Part shown: positions 1 to 11,439 of the stretch, in pieces
Layout: every line of letters begins with the position of its first letter
How positions within the stretch are numbered: position 1 is the stretch's first letter
Origin: Globodera rostochiensis
Lineage: Eukaryota; Nematoda; Chromadorea; Rhabditida; Heteroderidae
DNA length: 64,000 nucleotides
Assembly: GCA_018350325.1 (NCBI GenBank)
Contig: JAEVLN010000001.1
Location: 6,105,254 to 6,169,253, forward strand
Direction: 5' to 3'
Made by a program: the position numbers and the translations under genes
The notes under the pieces: generated by a model
Told to the model about the DNA's origin: nothing
Seen by the model: the letters and a program-made list of their open reading frames with translations, nothing else
Databases searched by the model: none

Positions 1-670
1 TATTCTAAAAGTTGCAAATTGAACTTACGAAATTAGCGTCAACATTGACAGTGGGCGGAAAGCGCCCGGGGTCAAGCAACAAAATCGCTTGAAAAACAGT
101 CCCACCCAGGGCTGGTTGTTCCGCATAAAAACGCAAATTTGAAATCATCGGCGGCAGCCGTTGCGAGTGGATGCGAGGCAACAACGGCCTTTCCCCATTG
201 GGCCCAACTTCAGAATGCAGGAAAGAACGTTCACGGGCCTAAAATAAAAAAGTAAACAAATTAGTTAATTAATCAGTAAAACAATCGCGTCAAATTTGAT
301 TTTAAGGGGTTTTCTTAAAGAAAATGTGCTAAAAATCTGGAGGTTTAGAAATGAATAGTTCATGAAAGAGAGAAAGAAAGAGAGAAGTATGCAGAAAATG
401 AATTTCCGAATTATCTTAAAACAGATTCAATTGACCTTCAAAATTTTATAGAATTTTCGGACAAAAGCACACCCCCCCCCACTCCTCACACACTCATGCC
501 CATTTTACTTTAATGACGAACACGTAAAGCCTATTTTTGGCTTTGCCAAAGGTGAGCACTCCAAACAAAACGGCGCTGGTCGTCAGCAAAGGTATTCGGT
601 CGCAAATGGGCAAAAGTAGAGTCAGCTCATAAACGAGCTCCGGCGGAAGCCAAAGCAATTGCCGCCTCAT
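1..670 (-). CDS. F-box-like protein, partial (5' part only)
   Basis: Unrecognised gene running off the left edge. The ATG at 670 opens MRRQLLWLPPELVYEL, which has the look of an F-box start (LPPEL followed by Leu-rich helices). The frame stays open to a stop at 494. A second open stretch, 27-241, is bounded by a good acceptor (TTTTATTTTAG) and a good donor (gtaagt at 26 and below), and reads ARERSFLHSEVG... to ...TVNVDANF. I infer that a donor near 520 joins the two in phase 0. The 27-241 stretch contains several Pro-rich turns and no Cys pattern. The next exon lies outside the window. F-box proteins recruit substrates to SCF ubiquitin ligases, but the call here rests on a short motif only. 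The exon structure is a hypothesis. Confidence 0.4.
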
Positions 671-3600
671 CGCTGGCGGCGGCGAATTGTTGTTTTGGTT
701 GGGGGAATTGAATTTTCGGTGGTGGCGCTGTGAGGCAGATGAAGTCCCTGCTAGCTAACGACAATGCCTTCTACTGACCGCGGAAAATCTGCTGCACGTC
801 GTTTTAAGGCCCGGCTCAAATTGACGATCAGCAGGCTGAAGCGGTCTATACGAAGTAAGCCTAATAAGTTCGAGTCCGTTCGTTTCAATAATTTGCATCT
901 ATCCCCACAAATGGTTAATGGTCGGAATGAAATATCAATGTTTCATTGAATATTTGGTATGAATTGTTTGATTACAACATTCTCATTGCGTAAGATTAAA
1001 ACATCTGGTGGGTTATCTCAAATGTGGGGGGGGGGGGGGGGTAACTGCCCCAGTGCCTCCCCCTGGATAATCAAAAATACAATTATTAGCCTTCGTCGAT
1101 CATCTTATGACATGGAAATCAATTTGATTTGCCTATTAATCAATAGCTTTCTCTTCGCGCCCCATTTCGATGTTCCAAACGTGATGCTTCGCCGAAAGTA
1201 GAGAGGACTCATTTGCAGAACAATTCAATTAGACAAACAAGGAATTCGAGTAATCAAAGGACAAAAATGTCACATTTTATGGTTCATTATATTCCTCTTA
1301 TGTTTAATTAATTAACTTTAAAGGTTTAATTAAAGAAAAAAGACTGATACGTTTCTAAAGTGACGAATGTTGATATAATAAATAAGCAAACCAGAGGTAG
1401 TAAAATAGCAGTATAAGACCATGTTTCAGGGAATAAAACGAATGTAAAAAACAGAATCGAAGTCGAAATTTTGACAGAAGTAAAAGAAGCGGTCAAAAAA
1501 TAACGACAAAATGAACCAAATGTCAAAGTAATATGAAAGGAAATAGCCAAAAAATAAAGATGATAAAAACTGAAGAAAAATTGAAGAAAATTAAGCAAAA
1601 TAGGCAAAGGAAATGCCTATGGCCAAAATCTAAGAGAAGAAGCTGTTAATATTAATACTTGAAGCACCAAAAGAAAAACGTACACTGGCGTACGAAAGTA
1701 TTAGGGGCAAAAGTGTGACTTGGAATTTTTGGACATTCAATGAATTAAATATCATTTCTTTTTTTAAAGGCTAATTGCTTGAGAATTCAACTGAATGATG
1801 CTAAATTGATCTTCCAACAGTGAGTCAAGGGGAATGAACTGATTATTAAATTAAAGAAAATTGAAAAGCAAAATGAAATTGCTATAAAAAGAGCCCAAAA
1901 ATAATTATCATAAATAATGAGAGCACAAATCAGGACTATGAAAGCCAAAAGTTAAAGTGTAACTTTGAATTAGGGTTCGGATAATCGGGTTGGGGCCGGG
2001 CGGGCTTTTTTCCGGGCAACCCGAAAGTGGCCGGGCGGGCTTTTCCGGGCGAATATTTTTGGGGTTTTCCTCCGGGCGGGCTTTGCCGGGCGAATATTTT
2101 TTGGTTTTTCGTCCGGGCGGGCTTTGCCGGGCGAATACCGGGCTTTAGCCCGGATCGAATATTTCCTAGTCGGGCGCCCGCCCGGCCGAATGCCCGCCCG
2201 ACCCGGGCGCCCGTCCGAACCCTACTTTGAATACATATTTTGGACTTCCCATGAATGAAACATCCTTTTTTTAAACGGTACCTCTAAATGATTGTTACGA
2301 TGAAACGTTAATTGAAGACAAAATTCGTAACATTCACGAACAATGGGTGAAAGTGAGTCAAAGAAAAATGACTGTTTCCTAACGATTAAAGAAAATGGAA
2401 ATTTGCTTATTTCGAAAGTGATCAAAAAGAATAATAATCACAGGTATTGTAAGAAAAGCAATAAACAAGAGAATGGTTTATAAGACAGTGCAGATGTCAA
2501 GACTACCTTTAAAGAAGTGTATCAAATTTAGAAAAGTACCAAAAATATGAAATTATGCAAAACGAGAGACTAATGCATCTATTACAACAAAGCCGCACTG
2601 ACTGACTCATGAGAAACACAACAATGTTTTGAGTATAAATATAATGGATACATTGAAGGCTTATAACCCGACATAAACCATGTCCTCCCCACCAAACTAC
2701 TTACAATGATGTCGGCCGGCGGGACGTTCATTTTGCTGATTGCTACAAAATTCAGATTGTTGTAGTGGGAATAAACAAAACTTCTATAATTTAATGGGAC
2801 AAAACAAATAAATAATTGAAAACAAAAAAATGCACCAAATTATTTAAGAAAAGGTACGAGAGAATAGAAATAAATGGACGTGTTGGGGGGACACGGCAGC
2901 CAGCAGCAGAATGAATTCAGTCGAGGGAAGGTAAAAAATGTCTGGAAGAAATTGATCGATAATCAGACTTTGACCCCGCACAAAAATGGAACGTAAATGA
3001 CCTGCTGACTGACTGACGTTGCTGCTGCTGCGTGAGCAGAGCACAAACAAAACAAAACAATAAAGAAAGGACTGTGGAAAAAGAGCTGATTTTATTGTTC
3101 AAGCAAAGGCAAAAAGTGTACTCGATAGCCCTAATTTTAACATTTACATGATCGATTTAACACGAAAAAACGTTTAACTCGTGAATTTTGTGCAAAGTTT
3201 ATCAAATAGGTTTGAAAATTTCATTGGGACAATTCAAATTACATTATATTATAAAAATTTGATAAGTTAGAAATTATAAACAGGGCGCCCAAATCTAACG
3301 TTTTACCCTTATTTTATGGGTTTTTGAAAGTCCGATGAGGCTAAATTTTAAAATGATAGCTTTATTTTGCGGCTTTTGATGCGTTTTTTGAGACTTTTTG
3401 GGAATTTCACTGAGAAAATGAAAATTTCTATTCTATTTTGAATTGAATTTGAATAGATATTTTTGGCGTAATGTTCATCTATTTCTGTGTGTTTTCATTT
3501 TAATTAAAAAGCTTTGAAATAATTCGAGATTTTCTTAATAAAAACCTCATTTTCCATTTTTAATGCAATCGCATGCCTTTTAAGAAAAATTTTATTTTTT

Positions 3601-3921
3601 TCAAAAATAGGGGGGTACAAACTTAACTATTACCCCTGCATTTAATTTTCATTTCAAAAAGTATCGACAACTTGGTAATGAAAATGCAATTTTAAAACAA
3701 TTTGCATTTTCAACGCAAAAGCAAAGTGCTTTTTCCACTCAAAAGAGTGGCACATTTGAAAATCGAAACAATCGGACTCGTTGTCCGGACACCTGACTAT
3801 GAGGTATTTGCAGAACTGACATTTGCATTTTTAAGTTTCAATCGCTAGGATTTTTTTAAGGAATCCCTTCTCACTGTCGAAGTCAATCACTGACGAATTC
3901 ACATTTAGCGCTTTAATTCAG
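671..3921. other. AT-rich intergenic DNA without a convincing gene
   Basis: About 3.2 kb of AT-rich sequence with homopolymer runs (poly-C near 473, poly-G near 1027) and many short spurious frames. One 61-codon minus-strand frame (2917-3102) begins with a hydrophobic, signal-like stretch but has no supporting splice sites. The only structured feature is the miniature element at 1971-2224. The region before 3922 ends in a TTTAATTCAG acceptor immediately upstream of the MRPL51 start. Confidence 0.6.
1971..2224. mobile_element. hAT-type miniature element, GC-rich, 254 bp
   Basis: Termini are inverted repeats (TAGGGTTCGGA at 1971-1981, TCCGAACCCTA at 2214-2224) and begin with the hAT consensus TARNG. 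The element is flanked by a perfect 8-bp direct duplication CTTTGAAT (1963-1970 and 2225-2232). The interior has GC-rich sub-repeats of CCGGGCGGGCTTT, in sharp contrast with the AT-rich surroundings. It has no coding capacity, so it must have been moved by a transposase supplied elsewhere. Confidence 0.85.
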
Positions 3922-4763
3922 ATGTTTTTGAATCGACTCAGCATTCTATTATCGCCGTATAAGGCTCAATTCAGCATCCGAAATTGGCATGATCGCTCTC
4001 AAGTCCCGCGCATATTTGATGATCGGAAAAAGGCAACGAACAAAATCAAAGACACGGGCTATTACTTTCGTTACCATCGAGAAGGAATTGATGCTTTGCC
4101 GAGGATTCCCGACTGTCGAGAGCCACTTTATAAGCCAAAATCCAAAGTAAGTGATTAGGTTATAATTTGGTTAAGAATTTTCTTATGAATTGAACCCACT
4201 CCCTCTGGTTGCATGTCGAAAGGCGAGGAATCCTTCCAATTATTTATGTCATATTTAAAGAAAAGGAGAGGCTGAGCCAAGCCCGGGTACCCGGGTTTTT
4301 TCAGCTCAGCGGAACCCGGGTCCAAAACCCGTTGCCAAACTATAGCATTTGTGCAAAATTTCCACTTTAAAATTTGCACTTTTCAAAGATTCGTGAGCCC
4401 TGGCGCGAGAGTCAGGCGAGATTTGGCGAAAATGATTACATCGACTTGCTTGGCGACGGCTCTCTCCATCCCGCCCAGCTTCTGTACCACGTCCCCCGTT
4501 GGCTGCGTGGCTTTCCCGGCCAACACAAAGCAATTGAGCCGATAAAGCTGATCCACTACAGAAACCTGTACAAGTCCAAGCTGGAGCAGAACTCGCCGCA
4601 CAAATGGCATCAACTGAACAAGCGCATCAAACACCTGCTGCAGTACCACAACTACCACAAACAGGACGAGCTGAGGGCCGAACGCTCCCTGGGACTTTGG
4701 GACGAGCAGCCCGACTTTTTTTACAAGGACAAATCGCGTCGATCATATCAGGATCTTGTTTAG
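3922..4763 (+). CDS. mrpl-51: Mitochondrial ribosomal protein L51 (mL51)
   Basis: Component of the large subunit of the mitochondrial ribosome. Two exons, 3922-4146 and 4389-4763, give 199 codons. The donor is gtaagt at 4147 and the acceptor is TTTTCAAAG. The first exon is a basic N-terminal part suitable for mitochondrial import, followed by the YYFRYHREG segment. The second carries the family core: FGENDYIDLLGDG, then HPAQLLYHVPRWLRGFPG, then a charged helix KRIKHLLQYHNYHK. The start is the first ATG, directly after a TTTAATTCAG acceptor that may be a spliced-leader site. The intron (242 nt) holds a GC-rich palindromic segment around CCCGGGTACCCGGG (about 4275-4320). The gene converges on the minus-strand gene ending at 4864, leaving about 100 bp for both 3' ends. 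Confidence 0.88.
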
Positions 4764-4863
4764 TTTGTTTTCCCAACATTTATGCGTCGTGAACAAATAC
4801 ATTCGATTTTCGGAAAATTCGAGATGTCTTGGCTAAGGTAGGAGGGACCTCTCTTCCCGGTTA

Positions 4864-5526
4864 TCATTGGCGCGGGAAAAGGTAAATGTTCCCGCGCGGC
4901 GCCCAATTGAACGTTTCGCGTCTTGAAGTTGCCAACTTTCCGGTGTACAGCTCGATGTCGGTCGGCACGTACTCCGAGCCTCGGAGAGGCTGAAAATTTG
5001 CATAAGTATTTAAATAAAAGATCGACCGGGAACGGCTTTTCTCGAAAAGAGGACTCGATCGGGTCTTGGGTTTGACATAAAAACTGAAGCACCTCTGAGT
5101 TTCCGAATACGCTCTGGTAACGGACCGACACCAGCTTTCTCCGGTTCAGTTTTGCATTCGGCATCTGTCAACCAATGATGGTCTGCCAAACGTACAGAAA
5201 AGGTTCATTGTCCAAATCACCGTATTTTTGCCCAGCTGCTGATTTTGCCTGTCCGCGTCCCTTCTCGCGGTCTGTCTGGTCGGCATTGACGGAACCTGCT
5301 GCACATGCATTGAACTGCTCCCGTGCCCGTCATTCAATGCCTTCCACGGATATCGGACCCTTATGGACCTTTGGCCCTAATCAAAACAAAGTCCAAAATG
5401 CAATAACGGAAAACAAACACTCCCCCTCCCTTTTACGTGTGTTCCTCGCATCGAAAAGTTCAGCAAAAGGAACGCAAAAACAAATTTCGGAAGCGTCAAA
5501 AATTGGAAGTTCATTTTTTTGCTCAT
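4864..5526 (-). CDS. Unrecognised small protein with N-terminal hydrophobic segment
   Basis: I do not recognise this protein. Four exons join in frame, all phase 0: 5437-5526, 5221-5376, 5027-5164 and 4864-4989, for 169 codons. Introns are 60, 56 and 37 nt, with gtaaaa/ATTAG, gtgatt/GACAG and gtcgat/TTTTCAG ends. The first exon gives a signal-peptide or signal-anchor-like start (FVFAFLLLNF). The second is Gln/Arg-rich. The third and fourth look most conserved (RRKLVSVRYQSVFG, EYVPTDIELYTGKLA, NWAPRGN). The 37-nt intron is short but has a good acceptor. There is a second in-frame ATG at 5514. The protein could be secreted or membrane-anchored. Confidence 0.5.
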
Positions 5527-6103
5527 TCTTTGGCTTGGCGGCGGGCGGAATGTGCCGTCGCCTAAGGGCCCATTTGAATGTGTGAAATTATGGGGACGGC
5601 ACGTTGACCAATTTTGTCTTTAGTGTACCCGCCCCCCCCCAAAGGTCTGCCATCATTTGACGCCAAAAAAGTGACTGGCTGACGCGACGATTATTCTTTT
5701 TCTGTTTTTACGGAAACGACCGTCGCTCTCTTCTCATCAAAACGGGGGGAAGGCTTCAACAGAACATTGTGTTGTTATACAATAAGTAGTAATTAGCACA
5801 AAATGATGCAATGTCCATGTAAAAAAAAATCTTATATGTTAAATTTAAAAAATGACAACAAGAGGCAGAGCGGCGAGAAGGGAATTGTGGAACAACAGAA
5901 ACAAATAGGGCTAAATGATTGGGTGGGGGAAATGAACCAACGACCGCCCCTCTCAACAACAAAACGGTAAAGCCATGAAAATAATGAGAAAAAATTGTGT
6001 AAAAGCAACGAGCAGAGGAGGAGGAGGCTTTTTGCGTGTGTATGGCGCCCTATCTGTAACCGAATGCATTCTGTAAAAAAGTTTCTGTCCTCCGCCAACG
6101 GCT
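5527..6103. other. Intergenic, no gene seen
   Basis: Head of the 4864-5526 gene on one side and 3' end of the SAM synthetase gene on the other. It contains a C10 run near 5631 and mixed low-complexity sequence. Open frames on either strand show no recognisable domain or splice pattern. Confidence 0.5.
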
Positions 6104-7851
6104 TCAGTGGTGCGGGCGAATAATGTGCATCTCCTTGAGGCATCCGTTCGGAATGTGCTCAGACTTTCTGTAAGCGATCAGTTTGGCCTCCAATTCCGGA
6201 CGAATTTGCAACGGCTTCGGCTTCTCCCAGGGAAAGTCCGTGTGGCCAAAGTGTCCGTTGGCCGCAGTTCGGGAGTAAATGGCACGCTTCAGGCCGAGTT
6301 CTCTGGAGATGTTTAAAAAAATGTTATGTGAAAACACAGAACAGGACGGGGGGGGGACTGACTTGATGATGACGCCCGGTCGGAGGTCGAAGTTGTCGTT
6401 GACGATTTGAAGCAGTTCCTGTTCGGTGAGCGGGCTGGTCCCATACGAAATGACTGTGATAGACAACGGCTTGGAAATGGCGATAGCGTAAGAGACCTGG
6501 GCCGGACATTAAAGTGTTAATCAACGGAACTACTAAACTGTTACACCGAAACTTTCACCCACCTGAACCAAACAACGACGACACACGCCGGCCTTGACCA
6601 ACGACTTGGCCACCCAACGGGCCCCGTAAGCGCCCGAACGGTCCACCTTTGTCGGGTCCTTGCCCGAGAAGGCGCCTCCCCCGTGGGCGCCCCACCCGCC
6701 GTACGTGTCCACGATGATTTTACGTCCGGTAAGGCCCGCATCACTCTTCGGCCCGCCAATGTGAAAAGAGCCTGCCAATTCGCGTTATTAAACAAAAACG
6801 GGAAAGAACAACAACAACAAACAACCGCATGGGTTCAAGTAGTAAATGGTGCGTTCGTCCAGCAGATGTGCCGGGATGACCTCCTTGATCACCTTCTCTC
6901 TCAAGTCCGAGCGGACCTCCGTCAGGTCGCCGTCAAACTGCTTGTGTTGGGCGGAGATCACCACCGTGTGCACTCGGATCGGGACACATGCGCCCTTGTT
7001 GAATTTGTACTCCACGGTAACCTGTGCAAGCAACTGCATATTTCGTTTCGTAATGGCGAAAACAGAACCTGCGATTTGGAATCGGGGAAGGACCAGTCGA
7101 GCGTCCCGTCCCGCCTCAGCTCGTGCAATTTGGCCAAAAGTTTGTGAGCTATCAGCAAAGACAATGGCATCGCCTCTTCCGTCTCGTCCGTGGCGTAGCC
7201 AAACATCAAACCCTAAAAGTGTTGGAGAATGCCAAAAATGCCAACAAAAAGGCAGCAAGCACAACCTGATCACCCGCACCGATGTCCTTTTCGTCCGCTT
7301 TATTCATCCATACGCCCGCCGCAATTTCGGGTGCCTGTTGCTCAAGTTCGACCAGTACTTTGCATGTTTTGTAGTCAAACCCTTCGAGAAGGGATTAGAT
7401 TGCAACAATCATGGTTAAACTTTTCGGCTAAGTATTTGTGAACTCCCATCCAACCGACCGACCTTTGTTCAGCTCGTCGTCAAAACCAATCTCCCGAACG
7501 ACTCCCCTGACCAACTGCTGGTAGTCCACGTTGGCCTTGCTCGTTATTTCACCGCACAAAAGAATCATGCCCGATTTGGTCACCGTCTCTAAAATATTTT
7601 CAATGTGCAACCCATCGAATTTTCCCCCCAATCACACTGACTGACCACAAGCGACTTTGGCATTCGGATCCTGGACAAGATGAGCGTCCAAAACCGAATC
7701 AGAAATTATGTCGCACATTTTGTCGGGATGACCTTCGCTGACCGACTCACTGGTGAAGAGAAACGTTTGCCCGACCGCATCTGATCATTTTGAACTTTAA
7801 CAATTTTGAATGGCACACAAAATGCCGACCAGGAACCACATCAACATCCAT
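6104..7851 (-). CDS. sams: S-adenosylmethionine synthetase
   Basis: Makes S-adenosylmethionine from methionine and ATP in the cytosol, the methyl donor for most methylation. Family signatures in order: [14 protein letters not shown] with the ATP-binding His, [65 protein letters not shown], and a C-terminus ending in RPHH then TGA at 6104. Several short introns split the gene. The start lies in a tiny first coding exon, 7830-7851 (22 nt), joined across a 49-nt intron to exon 2 at 7646-7780. This restores MDVDVVP before [12 protein letters not shown]. No upstream in-frame ATG fits exon 2, because a TGA precedes it. Total length is close to the usual 400 residues. All catalytic motifs seen are intact. 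Confidence 0.95.
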
Positions 7852-8785
7852 CGGCGGCACTTCAGCGAAAGATTCCGGTTAATGACAAAGGTTTTTACGA
7901 CCGAATGACGAAGATGCGAAAGAAAGCCGTAGGAAAGAAGAAAAATTAAGAAAATGAGAAGCAAAGCCTGAAATTTATTTAATTGTTAAAACGAATTTAA
8001 ATATTGTGAAATAAGGAAACCGAGAGAACCGACGGGCTAAGCAATCCCTTGCCTGTGTTTGTTAAGTCATTGCCATTCAAATGTTTAGAAAATGGCCAGC
8101 AGAGATTGGGAAAAATGATTAAAAGAAAATAAAACTTTGAGCTTTGGAATCTTTGCGACGCATTTCTCACAATTACCAAATGAACCCGTCCTTTGCAAAT
8201 TTTCAGATTGCTTCATTTTTGAATTGTGTGTTTTGTTACGCATTCATTAATCGGTAAAAGGTTGCCTCGGGGGGAGGGGAGCGTTTGCGCCGCCAATTAC
8301 CGAGCAATTTTTTATTCAAAATCTTTTTCAAAAGTGGCCAATCAATTCGAAAATGGGACATAATGACATTTCGATGATCATTGCGCCAAACGTTATTTTT
8401 AAATATTTTACATTTGTGCGCCGATAAAAATTGAAGAAAAATTTACATTTAAAGACTTTGCTATTTGCTATTTATTCAATTTTGATGATTTATTTTTTGT
8501 TTTTTTAATTCTAATATTTGATTTTTCGGACGGGCGAGGGAAGGATAGGGGAGGGGTGAGGGGGCATTTTCGTTATTTCTCAAAAAAATATTTAAATTTA
8601 CATAAATAAAACCGCGTGATATTTATTGGTCCATTGCAATCGGCCAAACCGGAGGAGCTTTGGCAAATGTTTAAGGGATCTTTGTCAGAAGATTTTGTTT
8701 CTGCAGACTTGGTATGGCGTCAAAATGCCAAAAAAAAAATGCGGCGATAGAATTTGCTTTTATTTTTAAATACACACAATTTGAA
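7852..8785. other. AT-rich intergenic region
   Basis: Between the SAM synthetase start and the CCA-adding enzyme stop. It is AT-rich with a poly-T/poly-A section and a G-rich patch near 8540 (ggggaggggtgaggggg). No coding feature or repeat boundary is recognisable. Confidence 0.5.
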
Positions 8786-10937
8786 TTAAGCATTTTCTGC
8801 TTTCGCTGGTTCAGTTTGATTTTTGTGAGAGGACGAGTATTTCCGTTTCTTGGACATCTTTTTGTTCTTTTCACTTCCTGCCGCTTGCAATTTGTCAATT
8901 TCTGCGTCATCAACGTGTTTAAGCAATTCTTCTTTTGCCAAATTGAGGTCGCTCTGAAACAGTCGGATTTAAAATTTAAAACCATTTAAACGTATGTGAA
9001 ATTAGTGTCAACCAACCACACCGACCAACCTGCTTCCAAAGGTTGAACAAATGTCGCAGGACGCTTCTGTGAATAGTGCGTGTACTGTGTGAACAGCTCG
9101 GCAAGAATGCCCCCGAACTCACTTCATCCGCGGACCCTTTGGCACATTTGCGGCAAGCAAATCCATCCCTTTGACGGGCATTGCACACATTTCCCATCGT
9201 TCAATTTCCGCGCGCAGTTCAGCACCAGTGCCGACATATTTCATCAGCTCAACACACTCGCGCTTAATCTGTTCTTTCAGGTCCACTAAAAGCAAAACTT
9301 TTGTCGGACTGTGCGCACCGTATTTAGGATTTTGCTATGGAGGGGGTACCGAAAAAAAAAATCGATTTTTAGGGGTGCATTTTTGGGTTTTATTGCATTA
9401 TTCTTAAGCAATTTTTTCAAAAAATTGTTTTTTGGGGTGTATTATTTTTAAAATTGGTCCAAAAACTACGAATTTTATAAATCAAAAGGGTCCCCCCTAT
9501 GGTTTTTCCCCTTTGAATTTTCCTTTTTTTTGGGGGGGGGGGGTACGTCGTGACCCCTCCCCCCCTAAATACGTGCCTGGCCAACCTCCACGCTCGAAGG
9601 TTTGATCCAGCATCAAGTTGCGGAAGTACAGCGGATTGGCCCGCTCTCTGCTCGCCTCCTCCCGCCGCTCGACGATCGTTTCGCCAAGCCATTTCTCAGC
9701 GTTTGAACATTTGCACAGCGATTGAAAGCGCTGCACATCTTGCGAATTGGAGAAAAGTGCACTGATTGCAGTGCTTGGCTCAACGTTCAGCTTCCCGTCG
9801 TTGCCGTTGGGGGCGTTCAAACTGGAAACCCTCTCAAATTCGTCCAGTCGATTGCAGTCAAGCGCAAGATACGGGCCCAGACCACAATCGGACAGCATAC
9901 AACGCAAAATGGGGCCGGCCATCCTTCCCACAACGATTTGATGCAATTCCATCCAAAGGCGTTCACCGCTCACACCCTTTGGGAACAGATTTATATTCTC
10001 CTTGTCTTTTAAGTCCTCGGTGGTCTCGACCGATTTCGCTTTCCGGACATTCTTGGGACACGGAATACCGACTTTTTTGGCATCCAGTTCCCTGGTCTCG
10101 AAGCTAATCAACCCCACCCACCTTAAGACCGTCTCGGCAACGAACAATCGCCTCCAAATTTATCGGCTCATGTGGCGCCCCCAAAATGGCAAATCGACCA
10201 AAGAAACGAAAGTAGCGAAGAATGCGCAGGTAATCCTGAACATTTTGTTTGTTTTGCGAAAGCCGAACACACGCCATGGACTACCTCCTGAAGTCGTTGG
10301 ACGGGGTCACCAACAAAAACGATGCGCCGCTGTTTGACATCATCAATGCCGCCCGTGTAATCGTAGATGAGCCCGTCAAGGCCGAGGAACAGCGAGTTGA
10401 TGGTCAAGTCTCTGCGGAAGGCGTCCAGTTCCCAGTCTTTGGTGAAGTTGACCGTCGCCCTCCGTCCGTCGCACACGACGTCAACCCGCAGCGTGGTCAC
10501 CTCGAAGTTCTCGCGGTCGTTGATCCGACACGTCACGGTGCCGTGCTCCTCACCACGCTTGTTGAACATTCGGATTTGTGCCCGCTCAAACATTTCTTTC
10601 ATCTGCGTCGGGGTGGCATCCGTGGCGAAGTCCAAGTCGGACGGCCGCACGCCCATCAACAGGTCTCTGACCGCACCACCCGCGATTCTTTACAGATAAA
10701 AAACAATTTTAAATAAAGCCAAAAACAGACATGGACGGCTGGCAACCTGATCTCATATCCACTCTCCTTGAACAGGCTTGACAGTTGCTTAAGCTCTGGA
10801 GTGAACAACGCCTTAAAAGCATCCGATTCGCTCAGCTTCATCTTCACCAATGTTGACAGCTGCTTTGATTGTTGTTGTTTTGCCGGAAAAGTTGTAAGCA
10901 GAAGCGTTGAGATCAGACGACGACCGAAAACAAGCAT
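8786..10937 (-). CDS. TRNT1: CCA-adding tRNA nucleotidyltransferase 1 (TRNT1-like)
   Basis: Adds the 3' CCA to cytosolic and mitochondrial tRNAs. Class II nucleotidyltransferase motifs: [13 protein letters not shown], the metal-binding [39 protein letters not shown], then DYTGG and [10 protein letters not shown]. The body continues through the [14 protein letters not shown] region to a Lys-rich tail ([15 protein letters not shown]) ending in TAA at 8786. Two potential starts are seen: ATG at 10937 followed by a basic/hydrophobic stretch ([14 protein letters not shown]), which looks like a mitochondrial presequence, and a second ATG about 32 codons later ([12 protein letters not shown]). This would allow dual targeting, as is known for the family. 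One intron, about 9300-9590, is swollen by repeat DNA. Exon edges in the middle were not all fixed. Confidence 0.92.
9300..9590. repeat. Repeat-filled intron of the CCA-adding enzyme gene
   Basis: Contains a homopolymer-rich insertion: an A10 run, the dispersed module around 9360-9425 (TTTTTAGGGGTGCATTTTT then ATTGCATTATT), a long poly-G run near 9530, and a right end that reads CAGGCACGTATTTAG on the minus strand. That terminus resembles sequences at about 25617 (CAGGCACGTATCCAG) and 41257 (CAGGCCCGTAGCCAG) on the plus strand. This suggests a dispersed family. No target duplication could be fixed. Confidence 0.5.
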
Positions 10938-11439
10938 TTACTTAAGCGGTTTCTGAGCTTGTGCATGTTTGGAATTACACAATAAAATATGGCGTTTTGT
11001 GTGCTAACCATCAAAAGAAAACAAACAAACAGAGGGGAAGGAACCGATCAAATTATTTATTTATTTTGTTAGGTAATAATATTCATTCTTCAAAAATATT
11101 CAAAAAATGAAGGAAGCGAGGCGCGGCAAAATGAGTAAAGGTCAAAAATGAGAATGTACACAAACAAAAATATGTATTTTCTGCTGAGATGACAAGAGAG
11201 TTTAAAGAGGAAACGGGAAATGATTAATAATAATGCGCGGGTGTATAAAATCGTTGATTCTCAAAAATGTTGGCGGCACCCGGGCTGGACGACGACGCAA
11301 TCGGATTTTGATTGCGGCCATGGCAATCCGCAATTTGTGTCCCCAGCCCTTTGGTTGTGGTGGCACACACAGAATGTCTTGCGATCACAACAAAATGCCA
11401 ACAAATGCTCATCAATCAATCAATCAATCATTAATCAAA
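10938..11439. other. Intergenic, AT-rich
   Basis: About 500 bp between the PACS stop codon and the CCA-adding enzyme start. It holds low-complexity A/T sequence and a short tandem tcaatcaa run near 11410. No gene is supported. Confidence 0.5.

Noticed and set aside
1963..2232. 9-bp duplication suggesting a Mutator-type element
   Set aside because: The ninth base can be assigned to the element's own end; TARNG ends and 8 bp fit hAT, as in the other elements.
2917..3102. 61-codon frame with signal-peptide-like start
   Set aside because: Isolated in AT-rich DNA, ends in low-complexity sequence, and has no splice or promoter support.
5027..5390. A reading frame with two in-frame TGA codons (at about 5153 and 5331), suggestive of a selenoprotein
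   Set aside because: The alternative frame from the preceding exon (phase 0) is open to a gtgatt donor at 5220, and a normal 56-nt intron then joins exon 3 in frame. No TGA needs to be decoded.
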